Source of the DNA: Serratia fonticola
GTDB lineage: Bacteria; Pseudomonadota; Gammaproteobacteria; Enterobacterales; Enterobacteriaceae
Assembly (NCBI RefSeq): GCF_006715025.1
Contig: NZ_VFMK01000001.1
Coordinates: 186,001-250,000 of the forward strand
DNA length: 64,000 bases
Direction of reading: 5' to 3'
Below the pieces are notes generated by a model. That model was given only the letters and a program-made list of their open reading frames with translations. It was not told the DNA's origin and searched no databases. Below, one piece after another: positions 45,153 through 52,324 of this stretch. Position 1 is the stretch's first letter; every line of letters begins with the position of its first letter. The position numbers and the translations under genes are program-made.

Positions 45153-45842
45153 TTAATAATTAATAGTAATTAGCTTTGTTTGAGCGCCATAATCATTAAT
45201 TGTCTGAAATTTAAATTGTCCGCCACCAGGCTTATTCAATTTTACATTGAGAATATCTTTGGGCGGAACCATAAGTGAGTCCATCTTTACGCCATTGATA
45301 GACACATTGACCAAAGTAAGATAGTAAGGAGAGGGGTTAGATAAGATAAGCTCCTCTCCTTTCGCTTTTGCAGTGAGCATGGCGGGCGCATCTTGTACCG
45401 CCGTAGATAAACCCTCTGGCCGGTAAAACACCTTTATTCTGTTTGCCGACGCCAGCTGCAATACGTTCTTCTTACCCTCTGCTTCACTTACAGGTGGAAC
45501 AGCTTTGACCGTTAACCAAAAAAGAGTTTCCTTATCTTTTGACAACGTTGGTCCCGTATACATTACACGTAGTGAATTCTCATTTTTAGGTTTAAGAACT
45601 GACAACGGTGGAGTGATTGTAAAATCACTTGTCTTCTTCCCAAGGAAGTCTTCAGCCCAAGGCTGAATTAAAAATGCCAGCTTAGCATCTGTATTTCTTA
45701 CAGAAACAGAAACTTGTTTTGCTTCTGAGGGGTAAACCAATCGAGTTACACCCAAACCAACACCGCCAGCAAAAGAAATACTCACCATCAATGAGTTTAA
45801 GATTACCCCGAAGGTTATTGGAAAAAACCATTTCTGAAACAT
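45153..45842 (-). CDS. Periplasmic pilus chaperone of operon 2
   Basis: 229 residues. Signal peptide ending SFAG, then GVGLGVTRLVYPSEAKQVSV, RVMYTGPTLSKDKETLFWLT and RIKVFYRPEGL, the PapD-family motifs including the cleft Arg and the FYRP segment. It precedes the usher gene by about 40 bases and follows the major pilin gene after a hairpin. Confidence 0.95.
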   Translation of the reverse strand: MFQKWFFPITFGVILNSLMVSISFAGGVGLGVTRLVYPSEAKQVSVSVRNTDAKLAFLIQPWAEDFLGKKTSDFTITPPLSVLKPKNENSLRVMYTGPTLSKDKETLFWLTVKAVPPVSEAEGKKNVLQLASANRIKVFYRPEGLSTAVQDAPAMLTAKAKGEELILSNPSPYYLTLVNVSINGVKMDSLMVPPKDILNVKLNKPGGGQFKFQTINDYGAQTKLITINY

Positions 45843-45912
45843 TATTACCTCTAATCACGATAAATAACGATAACTTATTTATCCCTATTCGTTTTATTAC
45901 TCATGGTTGAAT

Positions 45913-45932
45913 AAGGGCATATTCATGCCCTT
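45913..45932 (-). terminator. Hairpin after the major pilin gene of operon 2
   Basis: Perfect 8-bp inverted repeat AAGGGCAT / ATGCCCTT (45913-45920, 45925-45932) with a four-base loop, between the major pilin and chaperone genes. The following bases on the minus strand are only moderately T-rich (ATTCAACC), so it may protect the pilin mRNA end rather than terminate strongly. Same placement as the hairpin in operon 1. Confidence 0.6.
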
Positions 45933-45998
45933 GATCTATATCAGAATGACTGCCTTAATGAGATATCCAGAATACTCACGGACATTTATTGCCAATGA

Positions 45999-46535
45999 TT
46001 ATGGATAAATCATTGTGAAGGTTGCAGTTGAGTTAGCCTCACCCGCCGTAGACTTGCCTAGTGCATAATACTTTGCAGTAAAATGAAGCGTATTTTCACC
46101 TGGAGACAAGGTTACCGCCGGCGTCAATTCTTCAAGATTAATTTCTGTATTTTGGCTATCATATAATTTGATGCCAACGTTGGTAGCAGCGTTAATATCA
46201 CTACCTACAGCCAGTACGGTAGTGTCACCTGGAACGCTGGCTCCAGAAAAAATAACCTGAACAACTTTAGAGGTATCAGTATCACAGTCCTCTAAAACAA
46301 TAGGTATATCGGTAGTATTGGATGTATCACCTGCAACCTTCAATATGGTCGTGCTTACCTGTCCCATGTCGATGGTCTGGTCAATACTTCCAGTAGCAAC
46401 AGCACATCCTGCATCAACAACTTTACCATTAAACTGAATAGTACCGTCAGTCACTGGCGCCGCATAAGATACGGTTACACTGGCAAGCAAAGAAGACAAC
46501 GCGATTAATGCGTGGACAGATGCTTTTTTGATCAT
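45999..46535 (-). CDS. Major fimbrial subunit of operon 2
   Basis: 178 residues. Signal peptide ending SYAAP, donor-strand region DGTIQFNGKVVDAGCAVATG, second cysteine in VLEDCDTD, and the C-terminal pilin strand (KSTAGEANSTATFTMIYP). First gene of the second chaperone-usher operon. Related to the operon 1 pilin but clearly different in the exposed central part. Confidence 0.94.
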   Translation of the reverse strand: MIKKASVHALIALSSLLASVTVSYAAPVTDGTIQFNGKVVDAGCAVATGSIDQTIDMGQVSTTILKVAGDTSNTTDIPIVLEDCDTDTSKVVQVIFSGASVPGDTTVLAVGSDINAATNVGIKLYDSQNTEINLEELTPAVTLSPGENTLHFTAKYYALGKSTAGEANSTATFTMIYP

Positions 46536-47716
46536 ACAGAAAATTCCTTTTTTGACAATTTAGATTTATACGCTATTCCATTCGTTAATCATCTGTTTTT
46601 TATAGATGATTAATCTCCTTTAAAACAGCAAGCACTTAGCTTTGTGAATACGTCTCATAAAACTATAGATTTATGAGGCGATTATCAAAATATAGAGAGC
46701 ATTAATATCAAATAAATGCATTATAGATCTATTTATTGGGAGACTACCGTTTTGCAACTTGTGTCTTACCAAAAAAAATAAATTACTGATAAGGATCACT
46801 TACAAGGCTAAAAACTTCCTGCCCAATAGTGCCTCCGTTAAAATACTCTCTTATCATGATGTATGAATATTACATTCACATTCATTCAAATTAAATAGGA
46901 TAAAGCCACCATAAAAAGAGATAAATCCTAAGTTATAGTGGGCGTTTAAAAAACTTAGCGTGTTGTTAATATGATGTTTTTTTCATTTAAAAACACTAGA
47001 TTACGAAGTGAAATTGTTCTGCTAGCTTTGAAATAGCAGCATAGTCTCTTTACCTGAGATCTTGTTGGTAGCTCATGCAAAGATATCCCACCCCCGTAAA
47101 TGAGTCCGCAACGAGCAGGCATGGATTGACCAGTGATCCTGATCCATTTTCCGTTCGTAACTCTGAGTACTACCCAAACGTCGATTGATGTGAATTGAAT
47201 CCTATTGAGCTTTGAAGACAGAATCATGGCTTAAACCCAGCACACACGGGATTCTAGTTGAATTCAGGAGAGTTTGGGAAGCATCAAATGCTTCACAGGA
47301 GTCGCATTAGAGCATCAATGACATGATAAAAAAGGGTTTATTTAATATGGATAATTGAGTAACCCCCACAAGTACCCCCAATGCTTTTGCTTGCCACTTT
47401 CTGTATAAAAAACAAGCATGAAGTGGTTTGCGGGTCGTTCATACTTTACCCCTTTTCCGGTGCTGTAAACAGACTACCTCATCCCATCAAAATAAACCTT
47501 TTGGAGTCAACATGCTCGGTCAAAACCATAGGAAGCTTACTAACGCGACACTCTGATAGATGAACCTGTTAGCAAGACTTACTGGTTGCGCTTTGCTCGA
47601 ACTCATCTTTTCCATAGATTGCCTTGATACTATTGACCTTCTCCCAAATTCAGTGCAAAGCTAAATCAGATATCGTCGTCTTTTTGACCCGCTCCCCGTA
47701 TGTGATCCATTCATAA
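46536..47716. other. AT-rich gap between pilus operon 2 and the integrase remnant
   Basis: About 1.2 kb with the promoter of operon 2 at its left end. Frames at 46955-47227 (minus, 90 codons) and 47381-47563 (plus) have neither ribosome sites nor families I recognise. Two details may be island scars: a 12-base copy of part of selC at 47293-47304, and paired ACCCCC motifs at 47361-47380. Confidence 0.4.
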
Positions 47717-48057
47717 TCAGGAATAACCGGCTTCGGTGAGTGAAAGCTGGAAAGCTTGTTTAATTAGTTCCTGGCGGCGTTGTTCTTTCTCCAGAGTTTT
47801 ATCAATCGCGGGATCGTAACCATCTTTGATCTTTGCTCTGGCTTCTTCCTTTAACATGATGGCTTCGCTAATCGTGACAGCAGGGTATGTACCGAATGCC
47901 AGGCTCTTTTCCTTTCCGTCTATGCGGTACTTCAGACGCCAGTATTTTGAGCCCGTAGGCACTGCCCCTTACCGATAGAAAACTTATAGGGTTTACTACG
48001 GGTATCAAGTGACGCTATTGTTTGATTGTTAATGGTTTTTAGCTGTTTTGGTGGCAT
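47717..48057 (-). pseudogene. Integrase remnant (P4-type tyrosine recombinase, N-terminal part) beside selC
   Basis: The 81-codon frame at 47717-47962 encodes PTGSKYWRLKYRIDGKEKSL, FGTYPAVTISEAIMLKEEAR and DGYDPAIDKTLEKEQRRQEL, the arm-binding domain of P4/CP4-type integrases. An earlier N-terminal piece (MPPKQLKTINNQTIASLDTR, from ATG 48057) is in another frame, so a frameshift or small deletion lies near 47960. The catalytic domain is missing: the frame stops after about 115 residues of an expected 400. Its place 156 bases from the selC 3' end, reading away from it, is the classic layout of a tRNA-integrated island. Confidence 0.85.
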
Positions 48058-48212
48058 GTGATTTTACCCACAGTGGTCGGTTTGCCCAATAGTGCCCCAG
48101 GGGCATATTGATACCAGTAGACTCCTGTTGACTTCGGAATACAAGGAAGGCTTGATACACAAGAGATTAACGGGGGTTTAGTTGACGTAGGGAGAGCTCA
48201 GAATACATCGAA

Positions 48213-48307
48213 TGGCGGAAGATCACAGGAGTCGAACCTGCCCAGGACCGCTGGCGGCCCCAACTGGATTTGAAGTCCAGCCGCCCCACCGGGGACGAGG
48301 ATCTTCC
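48213..48307 (-). tRNA. selC: tRNA-Sec (selenocysteine, anticodon TCA)
   Basis: 95 bases on the minus strand, beginning GGAAGATCC and ending CGCCA with CCA encoded. The anticodon loop reads GACTTCAAATCC (anticodon TCA), the variable arm is long, and the T arm GGTTCGACTCC is standard. It matches E. coli selC nearly base for base, with a few compensated differences in the D stem. It reads UGA during synthesis of selenoproteins such as formate dehydrogenase. Its 3' end is a well-known integration site for genomic islands. Confidence 0.97.
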
Positions 48308-48331
48308 TTTGGGAATCGGAAGCAAGAGGCG

Positions 48332-48362
48332 ATTATAGCGCGAATCCCCCTTGGCGCTAAGG
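48332..48362 (-). promoter_or_regulatory. Probable selC promoter
   Basis: On the minus strand a perfect TATAAT (48337-48332) stands 24 bases before the mature tRNA 5' end. A weak -35 (TTAGCG) lies 17 bases further upstream and a CGCCTC discriminator follows the -10, typical of stable-RNA promoters. The region also contains a 7-bp inverted repeat CCCCCTT / AAGGGGG. Confidence 0.55.
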
Positions 48363-48481
48363 GGGAAATCGCGTTTCCGCGATCGCCTTCTTACACTTCA
48401 CTTTCCGCCCCAAACTTGCGCTTTTTATCTGCTACCCTAGCCCAGCCCGGGTTATTAACCCGTCCATTGCTGGAGATGCTA

Positions 48482-49066
48482 ATGACCAAGAAAGTTGCCG
48501 TCCTGCTAAGCGAAGGATTTGAAGAGGCCGAGGCGGTTATCGTGATCGACGTGTTACGTCGTTTGGAGATTGAGGTGGAGCTGCTGTCCTGTCAGGATCG
48601 GCTGGAACTCCGCAGCTATCACCAGATGCGTATGTTCGCCGATGCGCTGTTGGAACGCCGCATGGACCAACTGTACGACGCCGTGGTGATCCCCGGAGGG
48701 CCACAAGCAACCGTCGAGATGGCAGAAAACGAGCTGGCCGTGGAGTTTATCCGCCGCCATGACCGTGCTGCCAAACTGATCTGCCCACTGTGTTCCGCTG
48801 CCGCTCGCGTGTTGGCGACCAACGGGCTGTTGCAAGGCCGCCGTTACGTCTGTTCAGGCGATCTGCACCTGGAGATCGAAGATGGAACCTACGTGGCTGA
48901 AAGGGTTGTGGAAGATGGCAACCTGATCAGTGGTCAAGGTCTGGGGGCAGCGTTTGATTTTGCCCTGACCATTGCCTACCGTCTGACTGGCGATCGCGTC
49001 ACTACGCAAGAGCAGGCTGCACATATCTATCACGAAAACTGGCAAGTCCCACAAGCAGTGCATTAA
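48482..49066 (+). CDS. DJ-1/PfpI family protein
   Basis: 194 residues from ATG 48482 with GGAG six bases upstream; the frame is open further upstream through the selC region but that is not coding. The family pattern is clear: KVAVLLSEGFEEAEAVIVID at the start with the conserved Glu, DAVVIPGG near residue 63, and the nucleophile elbow LICPLCSAAARVL near 100. Members are glyoxalase/deglycase-like or chaperone proteins (YajL, DJ-1); here the elbow has CPLC rather than the usual single Cys context, so activity is uncertain. Monocistronic. Confidence 0.82.
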   Translation: MTKKVAVLLSEGFEEAEAVIVIDVLRRLEIEVELLSCQDRLELRSYHQMRMFADALLERRMDQLYDAVVIPGGPQATVEMAENELAVEFIRRHDRAAKLICPLCSAAARVLATNGLLQGRRYVCSGDLHLEIEDGTYVAERVVEDGNLISGQGLGAAFDFALTIAYRLTGDRVTTQEQAAHIYHENWQVPQAVH

Positions 49067-49150
49067 TCAACACTGCTGCTAACTAGGCGCGGCGCAGTTA
49101 GCGCTTTCCGGTACAGCGCCGGGAGCGAAAATTGTTACCGCGCTTTCTGT
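49062..49150. repeat. Imperfect direct repeat, copy A
   Basis: 89 bases beginning ATTAATCAACAC and ending CCGCGCTTTCTGT. Copy B at 50794-50882 aligns to it without gaps at about 70 of 89 positions. The copy starts inside the stop codon of the DJ-1 gene. Near-terminal complementary stretches (GCGCGG / CCGCGC) can pair into a long stem, suggesting an RNA or repetitive-element structure. Confidence 0.75.
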
Positions 49151-49467
49151 ATACATCTGGCGTTACCAACAGGGCCGTAAAATCACAATCCATCTTGCCA
49201 CATACGGACAAAGAGAATACCGCGCCACTCCCCTATCCAATTCGACCAATCTCATGAGCAAACCAGAAAACGACAAAAATAATAAAGCACGATACCTAAA
49301 TATAGGTAATATTGGCATGGCTTTGATATATATTTAAATATCAAAGAGATAATTAATTTCTCATAAAAATTTGTATAATTCTGGCTGATGAATAATCCGG
49401 TGCTATAATATTTATCGATAGTAAATTTCAGCTATCATACATATAACTTATTGTTCACGGAGCTTTC

Positions 49468-49644
49468 ATGCTAAAGAAAATAGCTATTGGATTATTTTTA
49501 TTGACCTCTGCCGTTTCTCTACCAGCATTGGCTGATGATGAAGTAGGCGATTTAGTGATTGACCTCGGTGATGGGGTTTGTAGTTTGGTCTCTGCGGATA
49601 TCCACCTTCCAGGGCTTATCGGTATTGACCTGTGTAAGAAGTAA
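49468..49644 (+). CDS. Small secreted peptide, 58 residues
   Basis: ATG 49468 is preceded by CGGAG with five bases between, an ideal ribosome site. The product starts MLKKIAIGLFLLTSAVSLPA, a textbook signal peptide with cleavage expected after ALA, leaving about 35 residues: acidic, with two cysteines 18 residues apart (GVCSLVSADIH ... IDLCKK) that could form one disulfide. I know no family. The membrane acyltransferase gene follows 54 bases downstream on the same strand, and both are enclosed by 89-bp direct repeats. The frame is too short for standard gene finders, so it may be unannotated. Confidence 0.68.
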   Translation: MLKKIAIGLFLLTSAVSLPALADDEVGDLVIDLGDGVCSLVSADIHLPGLIGIDLCKK

Positions 49645-49698
49645 TTTTCACATTTGCGACGCCCACAATAAAAATTATTAAATTCAGAGAGATATTAT

Positions 49699-50754
49699 AT
49701 GCAGCGCTATCCTTCCATTGATAGTATGCGTGGTATTACCGTGATACTTATGTTAATCGTAAATCATCCTGTGGATATGCGAATAACATTCCCGTTATTA
49801 CGGCACTCCACCTGGCAGGGTTTGACCCTTGCCGATGTCATATTTCCCTGTTTTCTTTTTATTGTGGGCATTTCAATAACCCTCTCCTTCGCGGGGAACG
49901 GGCTCCAGTCAAAAACATTAAAAAAAATATTATTGCGGACGCTAATTATTTTCCTGTTAGGGATTTTCAGTAAAGTTGTCGTTTTCTTTTTATTTGATCG
50001 TCCAGATATCAAACTGATGGGTGTATTACAGCGTATTGCCATCTGCTATCTGGTGGTCGCACTGATGAGAAAATACACATCAAATAACACTATCGGGTTA
50101 TCTCTTTTTGCAATTCTGGGGATATGGTGCGCGTTGTTAATAATATGGGGAGATTATCGGCCATTTTATAATCTTTCCGATACGGTCGATAACTGGATAC
50201 TGCACAAACGTGCCAATGTTTACGATCCGGTCAGCGGGCGCTATGGTGACTATGAAGGCATATTAAGTACGCTGGGTGCCCTCGCTACTACCCTGCTAGG
50301 GGTGATAGCGGGTGAAATGTTGCTGGCCAGAAAACTCTCTCGTCTGTGGCTAAGCGGCCTGGCCTGCTTTATTGCCGGGATGTTGCTGGTGCAGTATGCG
50401 GATATTCCGGTTATCAAGAAAATATGGACACCGTCCTTTCTACTTATCTGTGCAGGCGGAGCATTCTGGTTTTGCGCACTCTGCCATTATTTATTCGATA
50501 TCAAAAAGTTACCCGCAGTGACGCAATCTATTGGGCAACATGCCCTGCTGATTTATGTTGCTTCTACGCTGGCCTTTTATATCCTGCTGGCCAGCAGATT
50601 GTGGCTGCCCCTGTTCGCCTGGTCATACGCCCGCAGTGCCCCTTTCCTCCCCGCTCCTCATTGGGCCGCATTGCTGTTTTCACTCACGATTACGCTGTTA
50701 TGGTGGTTGCTGGCCTACCAGCTTTGCCGCAACAAAATCCGGCTATCCATTTAG
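49699..50754 (+). CDS. Integral membrane acyltransferase of the HGSNAT/DUF5009 type
   Basis: 351 residues with about ten membrane helices. The start YPSIDSMRGITVILMLIVNH and LADVIFPCFLFIVGISITLS, then GVLQRIAICYL, match heparan-alpha-glucosaminide acetyltransferase-like (NagX) proteins, which move acetyl groups across the inner membrane onto sugars. His near residue 23 and Asp in LADVIFP are conserved features. The ATG follows AGAGAGATATTAT. It is probably co-transcribed with the small secreted peptide upstream, a pairing I do not know from elsewhere. Substrate unknown. Confidence 0.82.
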   Translation: MQRYPSIDSMRGITVILMLIVNHPVDMRITFPLLRHSTWQGLTLADVIFPCFLFIVGISITLSFAGNGLQSKTLKKILLRTLIIFLLGIFSKVVVFFLFDRPDIKLMGVLQRIAICYLVVALMRKYTSNNTIGLSLFAILGIWCALLIIWGDYRPFYNLSDTVDNWILHKRANVYDPVSGRYGDYEGILSTLGALATTLLGVIAGEMLLARKLSRLWLSGLACFIAGMLLVQYADIPVIKKIWTPSFLLICAGGAFWFCALCHYLFDIKKLPAVTQSIGQHALLIYVASTLAFYILLASRLWLPLFAWSYARSAPFLPAPHWAALLFSLTITLLWWLLAYQLCRNKIRLSI

Positions 50755-50793
50755 CAACAAGGATCAAAAGCGGGCAACGCCCGCCAAAAGTGT

Positions 50794-50882
50794 ATTAATC
50801 AACACGGCTGCTCAACTGGCGCGGCACCGTTAGCACTTTCCAGCCCTATGCCAGAAGCGAAAAGGGTTGCCGCGCTTTCTGT
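50794..50882. repeat. Imperfect direct repeat, copy B
   Basis: Second copy of the 89-bp repeat described at 49062-49150, same orientation and length, ending three bases from the stop codon of the convergent antiporter gene. Here the inner stem is better kept (GCGCGGCA / TGCCGCGC). It may also work as a bidirectional terminator between the convergent acyltransferase and antiporter genes. Confidence 0.75.
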
Positions 50883-50885
50883 TTT

Positions 50886-52244
50886 CTACGGTTGTTCTTC
50901 GTCATCCAGGTACAATGTCTCGATCCCGTTTTTAGTGCGTTTTGCGGCAACCAACGCATATAACGGGATGGTGAGCATCATCATCAATACCCCCCAGAAC
51001 ATGGCATTGCTGCCCGACCCAAACAGGGCAAACAGACTGTAGAGAATGCCGATAACCGCCAAGGTACAGTAAAAAATAAAACCGCCACCTTTGTTCAGGG
51101 ATTTGGCTACCATGATGATCGGTAGCGCGACCAGCGCATAAATATAGGGCAGTAACGAAGCGAATACCGACATCAACACAATGACCTGAAACTGTTTTGC
51201 CAGGTTAGGCGACGCGGTGGTCAGTAATACCACCGTCATCAGCACGCCGGTAAAAATCAGCCCCTTCATCGGCACATCGTTTTTGTTCACCACGGCAAAG
51301 AATTGCGGGAATAACCCCTGCTTCGCTCCAGCCTTGGGGGCTTCAGACTGCAAAATCAGCCAACCGGAGATCGAGCCAAAGCAGGCGATAACGCTCAGGG
51401 CGGAAACCACTTCCCCTGCAAATTCACCGAACATATAACGGGCTGCATCGGCAAAAGGAGCGGCGGAATTCACCAATTCACTGTGCGGCACCAATCCCAT
51501 GATCACCGAACAGCTGGTGACATAACACACCGCGGCAATCAGTAACCCCAACACCGTCGCCTTAGGCACGGTAGACTCCGGGTTTTCCACCTGCCCGCTG
51601 GAAACCACTGCAGACTCAACACCCAGAAACCCCCATAAAGCCAAAGAGGCGGCAGAGAGAATTGCCGAAGTATCACTGCCCTTGGTGCCATTATAAACCT
51701 CGGTGAACAGCGCGGGTTTGAACCAGAACCAGCCAATAAAACCGATGCCCAATACCACCACCAGCATGCAGCAGGCGGTAAATGACTGAGAGCGTCCGGC
51801 AACTTTAGCCCCTAAAGAAGCCAGAGCGACAAAGCCCCAAAGGATAACAATAGCGGTGATAGAACTGACCAGTGGATCTTTGAGAATGGGGAAGAAGTAA
51901 CTCAGATAACCCACGCCCGCCACCAGCAGCGCCACGTTACCTACCCAAGCGCTGATCCAGTAACAGATAGTGGTCTGAAAACCGATAAATGGCCCAAACG
52001 CGTCGCTGGCATAGGCAATAATGCCGCCATCACGCGGCGTAACCATGCTGTTTTTGGCAAACACCAGCGCCAGAGCAATCACGCCAACAATCGTAATCAC
52101 CCAGCCAAATAAAGAGATAGAACCGATGCCAGCCAGATTGGTTGGCAACATGAAGACGCCGGACCCCATCATGTTAGAGGCGGTCACCAATGTCAGGGCG
52201 ACCAACCCCATTTTTTTCACGGAGGCTGTATTAACGGAAGCCAT
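50886..52244 (-). CDS. Basic amino acid/polyamine antiporter (AdiC/CadB/PotE family)
   Basis: 452 residues from ATG 52244 (GGGA six bases upstream). Twelve membrane helices of the APC fold. The substrate-site motif SNMMGSGVFMLPTNLA near residue 25, the YWISAWVGNVALLVAGVGYL region, LWGFLGVESA with the gating Glu, and GSISGWLILQS with the substrate-stacking Trp are all present. GYLSYFFPILKDPLVSS and the FGPFIGFQT stretch match AdiC (arginine/agmatine) more closely than PotE as I recall them. It exchanges the decarboxylase product for fresh amino acid, giving acid resistance or polyamine export. Gene is 80 bases after the decarboxylase. Confidence 0.85.
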   Translation of the reverse strand: MASVNTASVKKMGLVALTLVTASNMMGSGVFMLPTNLAGIGSISLFGWVITIVGVIALALVFAKNSMVTPRDGGIIAYASDAFGPFIGFQTTICYWISAWVGNVALLVAGVGYLSYFFPILKDPLVSSITAIVILWGFVALASLGAKVAGRSQSFTACCMLVVVLGIGFIGWFWFKPALFTEVYNGTKGSDTSAILSAASLALWGFLGVESAVVSSGQVENPESTVPKATVLGLLIAAVCYVTSCSVIMGLVPHSELVNSAAPFADAARYMFGEFAGEVVSALSVIACFGSISGWLILQSEAPKAGAKQGLFPQFFAVVNKNDVPMKGLIFTGVLMTVVLLTTASPNLAKQFQVIVLMSVFASLLPYIYALVALPIIMVAKSLNKGGGFIFYCTLAVIGILYSLFALFGSGSNAMFWGVLMMMLTIPLYALVAAKRTKNGIETLYLDDEEQP

Positions 52245-52324
52245 AGTATTTCCCATCATTATTGAGTTGATTCATATCTTGAATAGGGTGCATATCGCAC
52301 CCATGGGGATAACGCGCAGGCCGA

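Noticed and set aside
46955..47227. 90-codon minus-strand frame between pilus operon 2 and selC
   Set aside because: No ribosome site, no signal or domain pattern, and atypical composition for a gene; left as unassigned sequence.
50886..52244. Naming the antiporter potE and its neighbour speF
   Set aside because: Motifs favour the AdiC/CadB and AdiA/LdcA branches; without a phylogeny a symbol would be a guess.
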